NCBI GenBank assembly: GCA_030407085.1
Contig: CM059584.1
Coordinates: forward strand, 63,193,501-63,257,500
DNA: 64,000 nucleotides
Reading direction: 5' to 3'
DNA from: Trichopria drosophilae
Taxonomy: Eukaryota > Arthropoda > Insecta > Hymenoptera > Diapriidae
Positions 21,379 through 31,316 of the stretch are shown here, one piece after another. The translations under genes and the position numbers were made by a program. Below the pieces are notes generated by a model that was given only the letters and a program-made list of their open reading frames with translations, was not told the origin of the DNA and did no database searches. How positions within the stretch are numbered: position 1 is the first letter of the stretch; each line of letters starts with the position of its first letter.

Positions 21379-22620
21379 TATGGGTCATTCTCCAGAAAAG
21401 TGTAATGTTATGTCCCCAGTTAATATTTTATCCAAATAATGGAATTTATTCTCCAAACATTTTTTTTCTTGCGCCTTATACTTTTATGTAAACACTGCAC
21501 AAGAGATAAATTGGTTCAAATCGCATGATAAAATTTTCACATATTGCTAAAAGTCCGAAATGTAAGCCTCCTGGCTGTTCCCAGGTATAAATAACACGTT
21601 TTCGATAACTGTCATTCTCTTTCATGTGAATGATTAAATTTGTTTAAAAGTGGTTATGATCTGTTTTACTTATAACAAATAAATAGTGCTGTGAAAATTT
21701 CACTATACCGTTCCTGAAAATTGTTGTGGCTTTGTAAAATGTGTCCCCATGTTTTAAAAAATCAATGTAAGTACAGAATACACGCAATTTCCAGTACAAA
21801 AAAAAATTAAATGTAGATACAGACAATGGTTCTACAATTTCGATTATTTTTAGACTATGGATTGTGTGTATAATATTACTGATTTCAAAACTAATTTAAA
21901 CCCAAATTTAGTAATATTGTTAGAACTAAGGCTAGTACGTTTATTCCTTGTAAGCATCCTGTCATATTTGCGACGCTAATTTAGCATATTAAGAAAGCGA
22001 GTAATATCTTAAAATATAAAGAAAAGATTAAATTCTTACGCCTCAGGTACATTTGACCGAAATTTATTTTGTTCTTATGTTAACATGGTTAATACTTTGA
22101 CATGTAAGCTCCCCTGTCATGTAAGCCTCCTGGACAATTGTAGTGATTTACGGAAACTCCGTTCTTATAAGTGATAAAACGGATTTTTATTGAACTTAAC
22201 ATCAATTTTCTTAAATACTTTCAGTATTAAACGCGCATCATCAGTAATATGCGATAATCAAACATTTTTTTTTACATCGCTAAAATAACTAAACATATCA
22301 ATTTATAATTTTCCATAATAATTTTAACTGTTTTGAGTTTTATAAAATAAATATTATTAAGTTACTATTTTTATTCTTACTCTTTATGAGTCACTCATTC
22401 GCTAAGAGTGAATATTTCGCCATTTTTATATAAAATTTCCATTAAAAAATTAAATTACTTGCATATTTCACGCATATCGATGGCTGCTGCATAATTGCTT
22501 CGTATTTCCGTAATTAGCAAGCCAATGAATATATTTAAAATTTTAATTTTAATTTTTATAATCTTTTATTTTGTGGGAAAAAATACGCCGATTTTGCACT
22601 TTTTCGAAGAATGACCCATA
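21379..22620. mobile_element. TIR element flanked by TA
   Basis: The ends are inverted copies of TATGGGTCATTCT followed by a diverged stretch ending AAAAGTG. TA lies outside both ends (21377-21378 and 22621-22622), compatible with a TA target-site duplication of the Tc1/mariner type. The 1.24-kb interior is AT-rich without a recognisable transposase. The phrase CATGTAAGC.CC occurs several times inside (near 21560, 22103 and 22118). Confidence 0.65.
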
Positions 22621-22622
22621 TA

Positions 22623-23275
22623 ACTATTTTGTGAGTTGGTAATTCAAGATTGAATCACAGATTTCCAAGTGATTTCAAGGTCAAGATAATTTTTCAAACG
22701 GGAATCTGTATTTTTTTCATAGATTCTAAATTTTATGTCCGATTATGATATGACAGAGACTTGCGTCAAGGTTATTTCAAGGTAAATCAGTCAATACTCC
22801 CAATATGGACAAATATTTCCGTTGCATTGCATTTCCGAAAAAATAAAAATACAAAAATATATACGAAAATTGAAGGATCTTTTCCTAGCTATTTAACGGT
22901 ATCATTGCAATTGATCTTCAACATTACCTTGAAGATTATTCTAAGCTGAAGATTTTTTTTTCTAATGGGAACACCATTTCATTTTCTTAATGAACTAATG
23001 AGAATCTTCGGCTATTGAGAGGTATTCAATTCTTGTTGCAGTCTAGGCGCCACGTATACGCATTATAGGGAAAAATCACTAAAGCCATTTCTTGTCCAGA
23101 ATTACCCAAATAATCTAAAAAAAAATTTTTCAGTCCAAAAAATTTAAATTTTTAAATTGTTAACAAAATTTGTTAATAACAATTAATTGCACCACTTTCA
23201 CGCATTCTACCAAAAAAATCAGATTCAGGGACTCAAAATACATAATAATCAACTCCATTCAGTCGGGAACATATT
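22623..23275. other. AT-rich stretch
   Basis: No gene recognised. Contains one TTTCAAGGTCAAG at about 22674 and related phrases at 22768 and 22920, linking it to the AAGGTCA-rich repeats farther right. Confidence 0.45.
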
Positions 23276-24120
23276 GTAACGGTGTTATTTTGATGTTCAC
23301 CGTGTAACGTTCCTGAGAACTTTACAGACCTCCTTCGAGTGTTTAGTAATATTATATTACGTATTTGTGTTCTTTTTTTAAAGATATAAGAATAATTATT
23401 TCAGCGATTTAGAGCACAAGCGAAGGAGAAGTGGTATCGTCGCTGAGAGAGAAAGAGAGGCCATGAGTTTGATTTAATATCCGCGGATAGATGCGATATG
23501 GTCACGTGACGCGCGAATAGAGCCGTTCGCGGCTAATTGCCGAATTCATAGGTAGACGAGCTTGGACCGTGATCGTTCACGGACATTATTGTTTACGGGC
23601 GGTTAATTCCGAAGGCCATTTTCGTGCGTTTGCCTCAGTGGCGGTTAATTCCGAAGGCCATTTTTGTGCGTGTGCCTCAGTGGCAATTTTATGCTAAAAA
23701 AGCGAATATCTGTGCGGCCATAATAGTGTTTGGGATTAGTACGAGCCAACAAAATGTAAGTACCAGTGCCTTACTACCAAAATCTCTCCCGCGCAGTCGC
23801 CACGTGCTCCGAAAGACCGATTCAAATAACGGCTATTGTGATTTTGTTTTCCGGGAGTGAAGTGTAAAATAAAATTCCTATGTATTTTCTTTTTGTATTT
23901 TAGTATTTTTTTTGTATATTTAATTTGAATAAACTCGTAGTAACGAATATTGCTTATTATTATGCTGAACCTCTGTCTTTCTCAAGTTTCGTTCGCACGA
24001 GGAACCCCGTCGCCTCCGCGGTCGCGTTAATTCGCGTAACTGGCACATACCGGCGCACTTTTTTTCTTTTACTAGCCCCTACGGCTTACATATACCTTTT
24101 GGCAAGATCCACACTTTAAA
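23276..24120 (+). repeat. Possible solo LTR
   Basis: The block begins TGTAACGGTG, is moderately GC-rich and has an AATAAA signal near 23927. A 41-bp direct duplication (GGTTAATTCCGAAGGCCATT and onward to CAGTGGC) occupies about 23602-23684. There is no matching second LTR and no target-site duplication was confirmed, so this is a weak call. Confidence 0.35.
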
Positions 24121-24456
24121 ATAACGTGGCAACCTAACTTAAAAACCTCAAAGCATGGCGCTACGTACGCAGAAATATCACACGTGGAAGAAATGGTACG
24201 AGATTCTTCGCGTTGTCTTTCGCAAACCTAATAATTGGCATCATAGTCGTGCACTGTCCTTCGGAAAATGACGCCCAATGAATCGATTAGGGTGTCTAAC
24301 GTTTCGAGGGATACTCTCATGAACACACTTCAACAAAGCCCTGACAACCTCTAGTCGAAACTGCGGAAACGGAGCAGGTTCTGCATAACCTTATCCTTTA
24401 TGCCTAAGCTACGACTGAGTGCAATGCCGTAAAATGGAAAATTAAAAATGTCATTT
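24121..24456. other. Unassigned stretch
   Basis: No gene or repeat recognised. Confidence 0.4.
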
Positions 24457-24524
24457 TTAGCGGGACGTCCCGCTAAACACCGTTAGTTATATAATTTAAC
24501 CGGTACCGTCCCGCTAAACATCGA
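24457..24524. repeat. Perfect palindrome plus a third copy of its half-site
   Basis: TAGCGGGACGTCCCGCTA is the core of a 22-bp perfect palindrome at 24457-24478. The half-site GTCCCGCTAAA recurs at about 24508-24518. These could be abutting terminal repeats of a lost small element. Confidence 0.6.
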
Positions 24525-24536
24525 TAGACATAAATA

Positions 24537-25168
24537 TAGGGTGGTCCGTTTTAATCTATCGATGGAAATAACTTCGAGAGAGATGGTTGTATCAAGAAAT
24601 GTTTCAAACAAAAGTTGTAGGGTTTGAAGGGGGTCGTCTAACGGTGACCTTGGCGTTGACCTTGAGTTCAAAGTTGAGGGTTATTTGAAGGTCATATCGC
24701 CATTTTTAAATGGAAATCCCAATTTTTTTATTACAGATTCTGATTCTGTGACGAAAAATATGAAAGTTTTCTCCTAAACATTTTTTCGATGCGTGACAGA
24801 TGGTGCTTTAATCGGAATATCTCGGAAAGTTCGCATCTGATTTAAAAGTTGTAACGGAAAAATTTGTTTGTTTAGATAGCGGACATCCAATAAAGTGAAG
24901 CTCGATACCCACCGCGACCTCCGAGGGTGGGGCGTCGGCCAAAATTGAAATTGGCTACCCTGATATTTTATTACAGAATCTGATTCTGCGCCGAAAAATA
25001 TGGAAATTTTGTTCGGAACATTTTTTAGATTCGGGCTTGCTTACAAAAATCTTTGCCGATTTAGAATGTCTGGAGGAATACACATTGTGTTCTGCAAATT
25101 AGACTACTGTGGATAAATACGTTTAAGAACTTTTCATGAAAATGTTTATTCTACATTTCGCATTACCC
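24537..25168 (+). repeat. About 650-bp dispersed repeat, copy A
   Basis: It matches 27537-28218 in the same orientation, from AGGGTGGTCCGTTTTAA to ATGAAAATGTTTATTCTAC. Shared phrases include CGGTGACCTTGGCGTTGACC, AATGGAAA.CCCAATTTTTTT and CTCCGAGGGTGGGGCG. The copies differ by many substitutions, by an extra stretch near 27815 in copy B and by small indels. No coding. Confidence 0.85.
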
Positions 25169-25173
25169 GCATA

Positions 25174-25436
25174 CACGGAGAGAAATTAAAAGTAACTACG
25201 GCGCCAAAATTCGGCAGTCGCTGCTTGGCTCTCTCAAACATCGGTAGTAAGCTCCAGAAACTCGGGAGCCAAGCAGCTGTTGCTTGGCAATGGCAAACCT
25301 AATGGACAACCAAAGCTATCTACACCGAACAGCCCCGTATACCCAACTTTAACGACAAGCCGTGATTCTCTAAAAGGGCCCAAGCAGTGGTAACTTGACA
25401 ATGTAAAGAAACCGTGGCTTTTAATTTCTCTCCGTG
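25174..25436. mobile_element. Small MITE with CACGGAGAG ends, TA-flanked
   Basis: Both termini read CACGGAGAGAAATTAAAAG (inverted at the right). TA stands outside each end, at 25172-25173 and 25437-25438, as expected for a Tc1/mariner-mobilised MITE. Length about 263 bases, non-coding. It lies at the right end of repeat copy A. Confidence 0.82.
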
Positions 25437-25521
25437 TAGTAGAATCATGCCCCCATGGGGTCCTTTTTTAATGTGAGTCCCCTTGCCTCTCACAATTTGG
25501 CCTTTAGAACTAACGAAGATG

Positions 25522-26521
25522 CTATTCAAAATAATCTTGATTTTCCTGTAAACACAAGTTTAATCTTTTATAAAAGTTGTCCACTGTTTGTAATAACACA
25601 GTACGGAGTATTGCTGCACAAGTAGTTCGTATACGTTCTTTCATATCATTATGCGACGTCGGACGTTGTGCGTAAACGCAATCTTTCAAAATCCCCCATA
25701 AGTAAAAATCAAGAGATGGTAAATCGGGTGAACGGAGAGGCCATTGAAATGGTCCACCACGTCCAATCCAGCGATTGGGGTATTGCTGATTTAAGTGATC
25801 TCGTACAATGCGTGCAAAATGTGGAGGTGTCCCGTCTTGTTGGAACCACATCCGTTGTCTGGTTCCTAGATCCACGTTCTCCATTAAATTAAACAAATCA
25901 TTTCTGATGAGCTGCAATTATCTTGCTACATTACGCTATGATCAAAAAGCAGCATCCAATTAAGTAACCATTTACAATACCACACCAGACCATTACAGAC
26001 CACCGATGTTGATTGTCAATAGATCTATGCCAGCGAGGATTAACGTCTGACCAATAATGACTGTTGTGTCTATTTAAATGCCCAGTGCTTTGGAAGGTAG
26101 CTTCGTCAGAGAAAAGGACGTACCTGAAGAACTGGTTATCACGTTGAATCATTCGCAATGCTCATTGACAGAACTGAACTCGTGCTAACATATCAGCTGG
26201 TGTCAATGCTTGCGTTAATGCAATATGGTAAGCATGATGCTTTGTGGCCTTCAGAATTTTTTGCACCACTGACCGGCATATGCTTGTTTCTCGTTGTATT
26301 TGACGGCTACTAATATGGGGATTCATATACACAAGTGCAAGAACAGTAATGGCATGTGTGTCATGTTCATCATATTCATGATGAGGGCGTTCACGTGCCA
26401 TTCTCCCTTCTCGAGCTCTTGCAGCCAGATCACGACTGGTTACCCTGTTTGGATGTCTCTTGTTCGGAAAACGTTGCGCAAAGTCGTGCAGCAGCTGCAA
26501 AATTATTTTGAATTTCGCCAA
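25522..26521 (-). pseudogene. Tc1/mariner-superfamily transposase, DD41D spacing
   Basis: Cut-and-paste transposase. The first segment (26521-26162) starts within an N-terminal helix-turn-helix region (QRFPNKRHPNRVTSRDL) and continues with SSRQIQRETSICRSVVQKIL. The next (26158-25931) contains the first catalytic Asp, VLFSDEATF, and WSVMVWCGIV. The third (25917-25522) contains the second, WFQQDGTPPHFA, and the third, RSPDLPSLDFYLWG; 41 residues separate the second Asp from the Asp of LDF. Segments one and two share a frame and are split by a TGA at 26162-26164 where Trp would fit (CQ*AL). A frameshift near 25925 separates the third. The true N-terminus is decayed. Terminal repeats were not found. 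Immobile. Confidence 0.88.
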
Positions 26522-27129
26522 AAATCAATGATAAAAAAGAACGATGATCGGAAGCCTGAATAATAAGTCTCTACGATTCTAAGTTTTTTCGGGAAGAAAA
26601 ACGAATCGAGTTGTTATTTTCGTTCATTAATGATTTTCATAGACATTTTCACTCGCTGATTTTGCCAATGTAAACTTTTTGTATGGATTGAAACCTAATT
26701 CGAACTTTCAAAACTCTTTGTCAGCCCAGACACCGACATTACAAAAACGAAATAAATCAATTTTAATAATCGAATTTAATTGTAATTCAGATTCTGTAGA
26801 AAACGAGTGGCTACTATTTATAGTAAATTCATGTATAATTCATCTTTCTTTAATTCGCGAATGCTGTTTAATTCGGAAATGTCCAAATAAGAATATTTAT
26901 GGAATTGTTATGATATCTCGTAATTTCCAATCATATTTCTTCTTTTTTAATAGCATCTCCCTATATCTCATGAACGGGAGTTGTAACCGCTTCCTAGTTT
27001 TCGATCGAGCTGACGTGCATCAATGGTTTTCGTCGTCTAGGTCGTTAGCTTCATAGTTTTCGATGTCCAGGGGGCAACCTTGAAGGTCGTCTAAAGGTAT
27101 TTCCATTTGAACTTGAAGTAGTTCTATAA
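26522..27129. other. AT-rich stretch
   Basis: A plus-strand open frame at 26679-27056 has no recognisable motif. Nothing else seen. Confidence 0.45.
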
Positions 27130-27300
27130 GATCATTTCAAGGTCATCCCAGATTTGACCGTAGAATCGTCTTGTAAATCATTTCCGATTTGACCTGGACA
27201 TGTGCTTTCAAGGCCATTTCAAGGTCATCCTAGATTTGACCATAGAGTCGTCTTGTAAGTCGTTTTCGATTTGATCTTGAACTCCCATTTCAAGGTTAAA
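27130..27300. repeat. Tandem repeat of about 83 bp, two units plus partial third
   Basis: TTTCAAGGTCATCC at about 27134 and again at about 27217 starts two similar units that continue AGATTTGACC.TAGA and GTCGTCTTGTAA (first copy ATCGTC). A third partial unit starts at about 27290. Confidence 0.8.
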
Positions 27301-27536
27301 CAGGGACGGGTTTGATCTTCAGTTTTGATCCCTGGAGGAAAGGTCGACCTGGGCCACAAAACGTGAATGCGCGAGATATCGCAACCTATGGAGAAATCGA
27401 CTTTTACACACTGTATACGCTCAATGGCACATGCACACGTGATGTGTTTGAAAGCGTTGAAAAATTTAGCATTGCAGACTCACATTATAAATATTCTTGG
27501 AGACATCAACATATCTATAATTTTACGTAAACATAC

Positions 27537-28218
27537 AGGGTGGTCCGTTTTAACCTATCGATGGAAATAACTTCCAGAGAGACGGTTGTATAAAAAAATG
27601 TTTCAGACAAAAGTTGTAGGGTTTGGAGGGGGTCGTCTAACGGTGACCTTGGCGTTGACCTTGATTTCATATTTGAGGGTTATCTGAAGGTCATGTCGCG
27701 ATTTTTAAATGGAAACCCCAATTTTTTTATTACAAATTCTGATTCTGTGACGAAAAATATGAAAGTTTTGTCCTAAACATTATTTTCGATGCGTGACAGT
27801 TGGTGCTGTAATCAAGAGTTTTAATCCATCGATGCGAATATCTCGGAAAGTACGCATCTGATTGAAAAGTTGTAACGCGAATATTTGTTTGTTTAGATAG
27901 GGGACATCCAACAAAGTGAAGCTCGGCAACCACCCCCACCTCCGAGGGTGGGGCGTGGGTCGAAATTGAAATCGGCTACCCCGATCTTTTATTACAAATT
28001 CTGATTCTGCGTCAAAAAATATGCAAATTTTATTCAGAACATTTTTATAATCATTTAGATTCATGTCAAATGTCGTTGAAGTCGACAAAATTAAAAATGC
28101 TTACAAAATTAAAATTTCTCGAGGATTACACATCATGTTCTGCAAAGTAGAAAGTGTGGATAAAAACGTTTAAAAAAAAATGTTTTCATGAAAATGTTTA
28201 TTCTACTTTTTGCGTTAC
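27537..28218 (+). repeat. About 650-bp dispersed repeat, copy B
   Basis: Direct-orientation partner of 24537-25168, beginning CAGGGTGGTCCGTTTTAA. It contains an extra stretch around 27815-27838 (GAGTTTTAATCCATCGATG) that partly duplicates the start of the repeat. Confidence 0.85.
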
Positions 28219-30416
28219 TAAATTGACCTTGAACATGGCCTTGAAGGTCATTTCAAGGTGAAGTTTTTTTTTAAATGGAATCCCTATTTTTGTCATGGAT
28301 TCGGAAAAAACACAACATTTCAGAAAGCTCTTGACATTCCCAACATCGATTGAAATATTTTCTACAATGCGACGCTGTCATTTTGAAATTCACAAATCAA
28401 ATTACGCATAAATAAGAATCGACTTCAAAGATCGTTTCAAGGTCGTCAAGTTTGTGTCAAAGTCAAATTTGACCTTGGGGTCGAATTTGAATGTCATTTC
28501 AAGGTCAAGTTCAATTTTTCAAAGGGGAACTACTTGAAGGAGGTTTGTAATTGCAGTTAAAGTTTCGCCTAGTTGACATTGAATAAAAAGATATTGTCCA
28601 AGTCATGTTCTGACGTAAGACTTTCTGTTCTAAAAAATACTGGTTCCCAAGAAAGATTAAACTTGACCTTGATATGACCTTCAAAATAATAGTCAAGGTC
28701 AAAATTAATATCACCATTAGATAGATAAGGAAAAATCCTTGAACTTTTTTGGGTTTAACATTTTCCCCGAAAATTCACTCCTGTTGAGATAATTCGCCGT
28801 TACGGGAACCTTGAAGTTTCACCTTGATATGACCTTGATCAAAATATCGGTCTTATCATATTAGAACGTAAAATTTTGTGCTCTTTCCGAATCCGTAAGA
28901 AAAAATATTTTTCCGGGGAAAATAAGCAAAAAAATAGAAAATGGTTCTTTTTTGTCTGATTCACGTTAATGTTAATCTAATTAATAAAATTAAATCCAAC
29001 AAAAATTAATTATTTTAAGCGTTTTCAACTCAGTTAAAATATATTTTAATTATATAATCTGAAGGAATTGAGAAGTATAATATATAATCCTTTATTAATG
29101 ATTTTGGAAAAACCATCCGAATACACGCTTTTGTTGATTTGTTCATTGTTTGTTATTAAAAAATCGTATGTAATTTTTTTCTTATAGTTTGAACCAGGGT
29201 TTGTAATGCGGGATAAAGCTTAACAACACGTTTACGAAAAGAAGGTTTAGTGTAATTTTAAGCAAGAATGTCGATGCGAGAACTATCACGAAAAAAAAAA
29301 CAAAAAAAATCAATTTTTCCTTAAATTTCAAACTATAAGCGATTTGCGGGCCGAGTTAATGTCGTTTAACAAAAACCGCAAAACACGTTTTTTTTCTCAA
29401 TTTCCTACAATAAATCCCTCGAAAGTAAAATTCGATTTTTTAAACCACCGTAATATGTATATATGGGTTGTTCTCCAAAACTTGGAATTTTAGGCGGCCC
29501 CTCATGTTTTTCGCATTTTATTATTATAAACGCGCAATATCCGCTCGATAAGAAGGTATATGTACGACTTAATATGTGCAAGTAATAATATTCTGATATG
29601 GATAGTTTTTCATTCAAGAAAATCGAGTTTCAATAAGAAATTCTCAGTTTTTCTCTCAGCGTGTCCCAACCACAATTTTTGAACTATATAAACTGTTGTA
29701 AAATGCATATCGTAGTTAAAAAAAACTATACGGGTATTTGTAATTAACATATATTAGGCAAAGTAAACCCAATGATATTTATTGAATTAATGCATAATTT
29801 TTACAATAAAAATCTAGATTAATTTCTGCCCCCCTTTTTCGTTCTCATTTTCCTGGCTGTATACTTCGTGCTATAAAATGCGCAAAACAAACAATTTATA
29901 CTTAAAATTTTCATCGAAATGAAGTGTTGGATAGGAAGTTCTGAAACGATCGTGTTTTGTTCAAATCTGGTATCAAGTTTTAATAAATTTTGTACTTTAT
30001 GTCGGAGGATAACCTGCGAACCAGGCAATTTCTCAGTTTTCTGGTAAGTATATTTGAATAATTACGCCTAATTTTCATTCAATATTTTTCACTAGAACTT
30101 TTAAGAATGTTGTTTTTAATCCATTGCTAAAGATGTAATACTTAAAAAATTCCACCAATACGATTTTTTAAAATAATAACCTGCAAATTCTCAGTTTTCT
30201 GGCGATATGAATGACTGATAATTTTACAATAAATTAATGTCGAGAGCATTAAATATGCAAATGTGGATATTGTTTACATATAGGCCCTGGTGATGTTATA
30301 AGCATTTTCTATCTTATTTTTAGTGTCGGACAGCGTCTGAGTGGATGCATCAACCAACATTCATGAACGTCGATTCACACCAATAGGTAATTTTACATAA
30401 ATAATATAAACGTCTG
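28219..30416. other. AT-rich stretch with repeated AAGGTCA motifs at its left
   Basis: 28219-28870 contains many TGACCTT/AAGGTCA phrases (for example 28226, 28434, 28492, 28690, 28835). From 28900 to 30400 the DNA is AT-rich with no gene or repeat structure recognised. Confidence 0.5.
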
Positions 30417-30710
30417 AAATTTTTTACTCGGGGGGTTTTCGGGGTCGCTGATCACGCGTCTGGCATTAGATTTGCAAAATTTAAAATGGCGAATCCAGGA
30501 TGGCGGATCAAAATGTAAAAAATTACTTGATCGAACTGAAATTTATTACTCAGGGGTTTTCAGGGTTACTGATCACGTGTCTAGCCTCAGATTTGTAAAA
30601 TTTAAAATGGCGAATCCAAGATGGCGGATCAAAATGTAAAAAGTTATTTGATCGAAGTGAAATTTGTTACTCGGGGGTTTTCGGAGTCGCTAATTATAAA
30701 TCTGAGGCTA
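30417..30710. repeat. About 120-bp tandem repeat, 2.4 units
   Basis: Units start at about 30417, 30538 and 30658 with GAAATT...TTACTC.GGGGTTTTC. The first two continue with CTGATCACG.GTCT, AAATTTAAAATGGCGAATCCA and GATGGCGGATCAAAATG. Related in motif order to 20178-20262 and 51003-51460. Confidence 0.88.
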
Positions 30711-31316
30711 ATTACGCAGTTTTTCAAATTTTGTTTTCGTGTTTATTTTTATTGTATGACAAAAGATAATTGGTTATGTACTACTGAAATGGATCATCAA
30801 GGTAAGTGAATAATATATATGTGTTCGCATCTGAAATGCAAGCGCACAAGTGTAGCTTCCAAATGGTGTGCCGCGGGTGCGTGGTCCAGGAGTGACGTAC
30901 CGGTGCAAATAAATATTCCCGAAAGTGCACTTAAATTTTTTTAATACCACAATAATTTTTCACATTTTAACTACGCAAGCGCGAGACTATACCGCTGATC
31001 GTGTATCACACGTGAATTAGTACAAGGCACGATTTGGTAGCGGATTAATAATTGCACTTTGGCAATTAACAAAAATAATTTAAATCGCGATGTGGCGATA
31101 GCGAAAGCGAGCGTTGCGAAGTAGAATTTACGCGAGTTTTTTTCTCCGAGAGTAAATTCGCGGAGATTTTTGAAATTTCGGAGCATGTTAAACCGTATGC
31201 TTTTCTCGAGACAACCCCGTTGTATATATCTAAAACCGAAATCTCAAGTTCGGATTGCCGGAAAAGCGACAACCAGGCATATTCGCAATTATGAGCGCGC
31301 GTATTACAAATTATTA
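30711..31316. other. Unassigned stretch
   Basis: No gene recognised; minus-strand open frames at 30971-31272 lack support. Confidence 0.4.

Noticed and set aside
20978..21388. Overlapping open frames on both strands
   Set aside because: They are open in three or more frames with no motif, indicating low stop density only.
26679..27056. 125-codon plus-strand frame
   Set aside because: No recognised domain and AT-rich composition; nothing supports translation.
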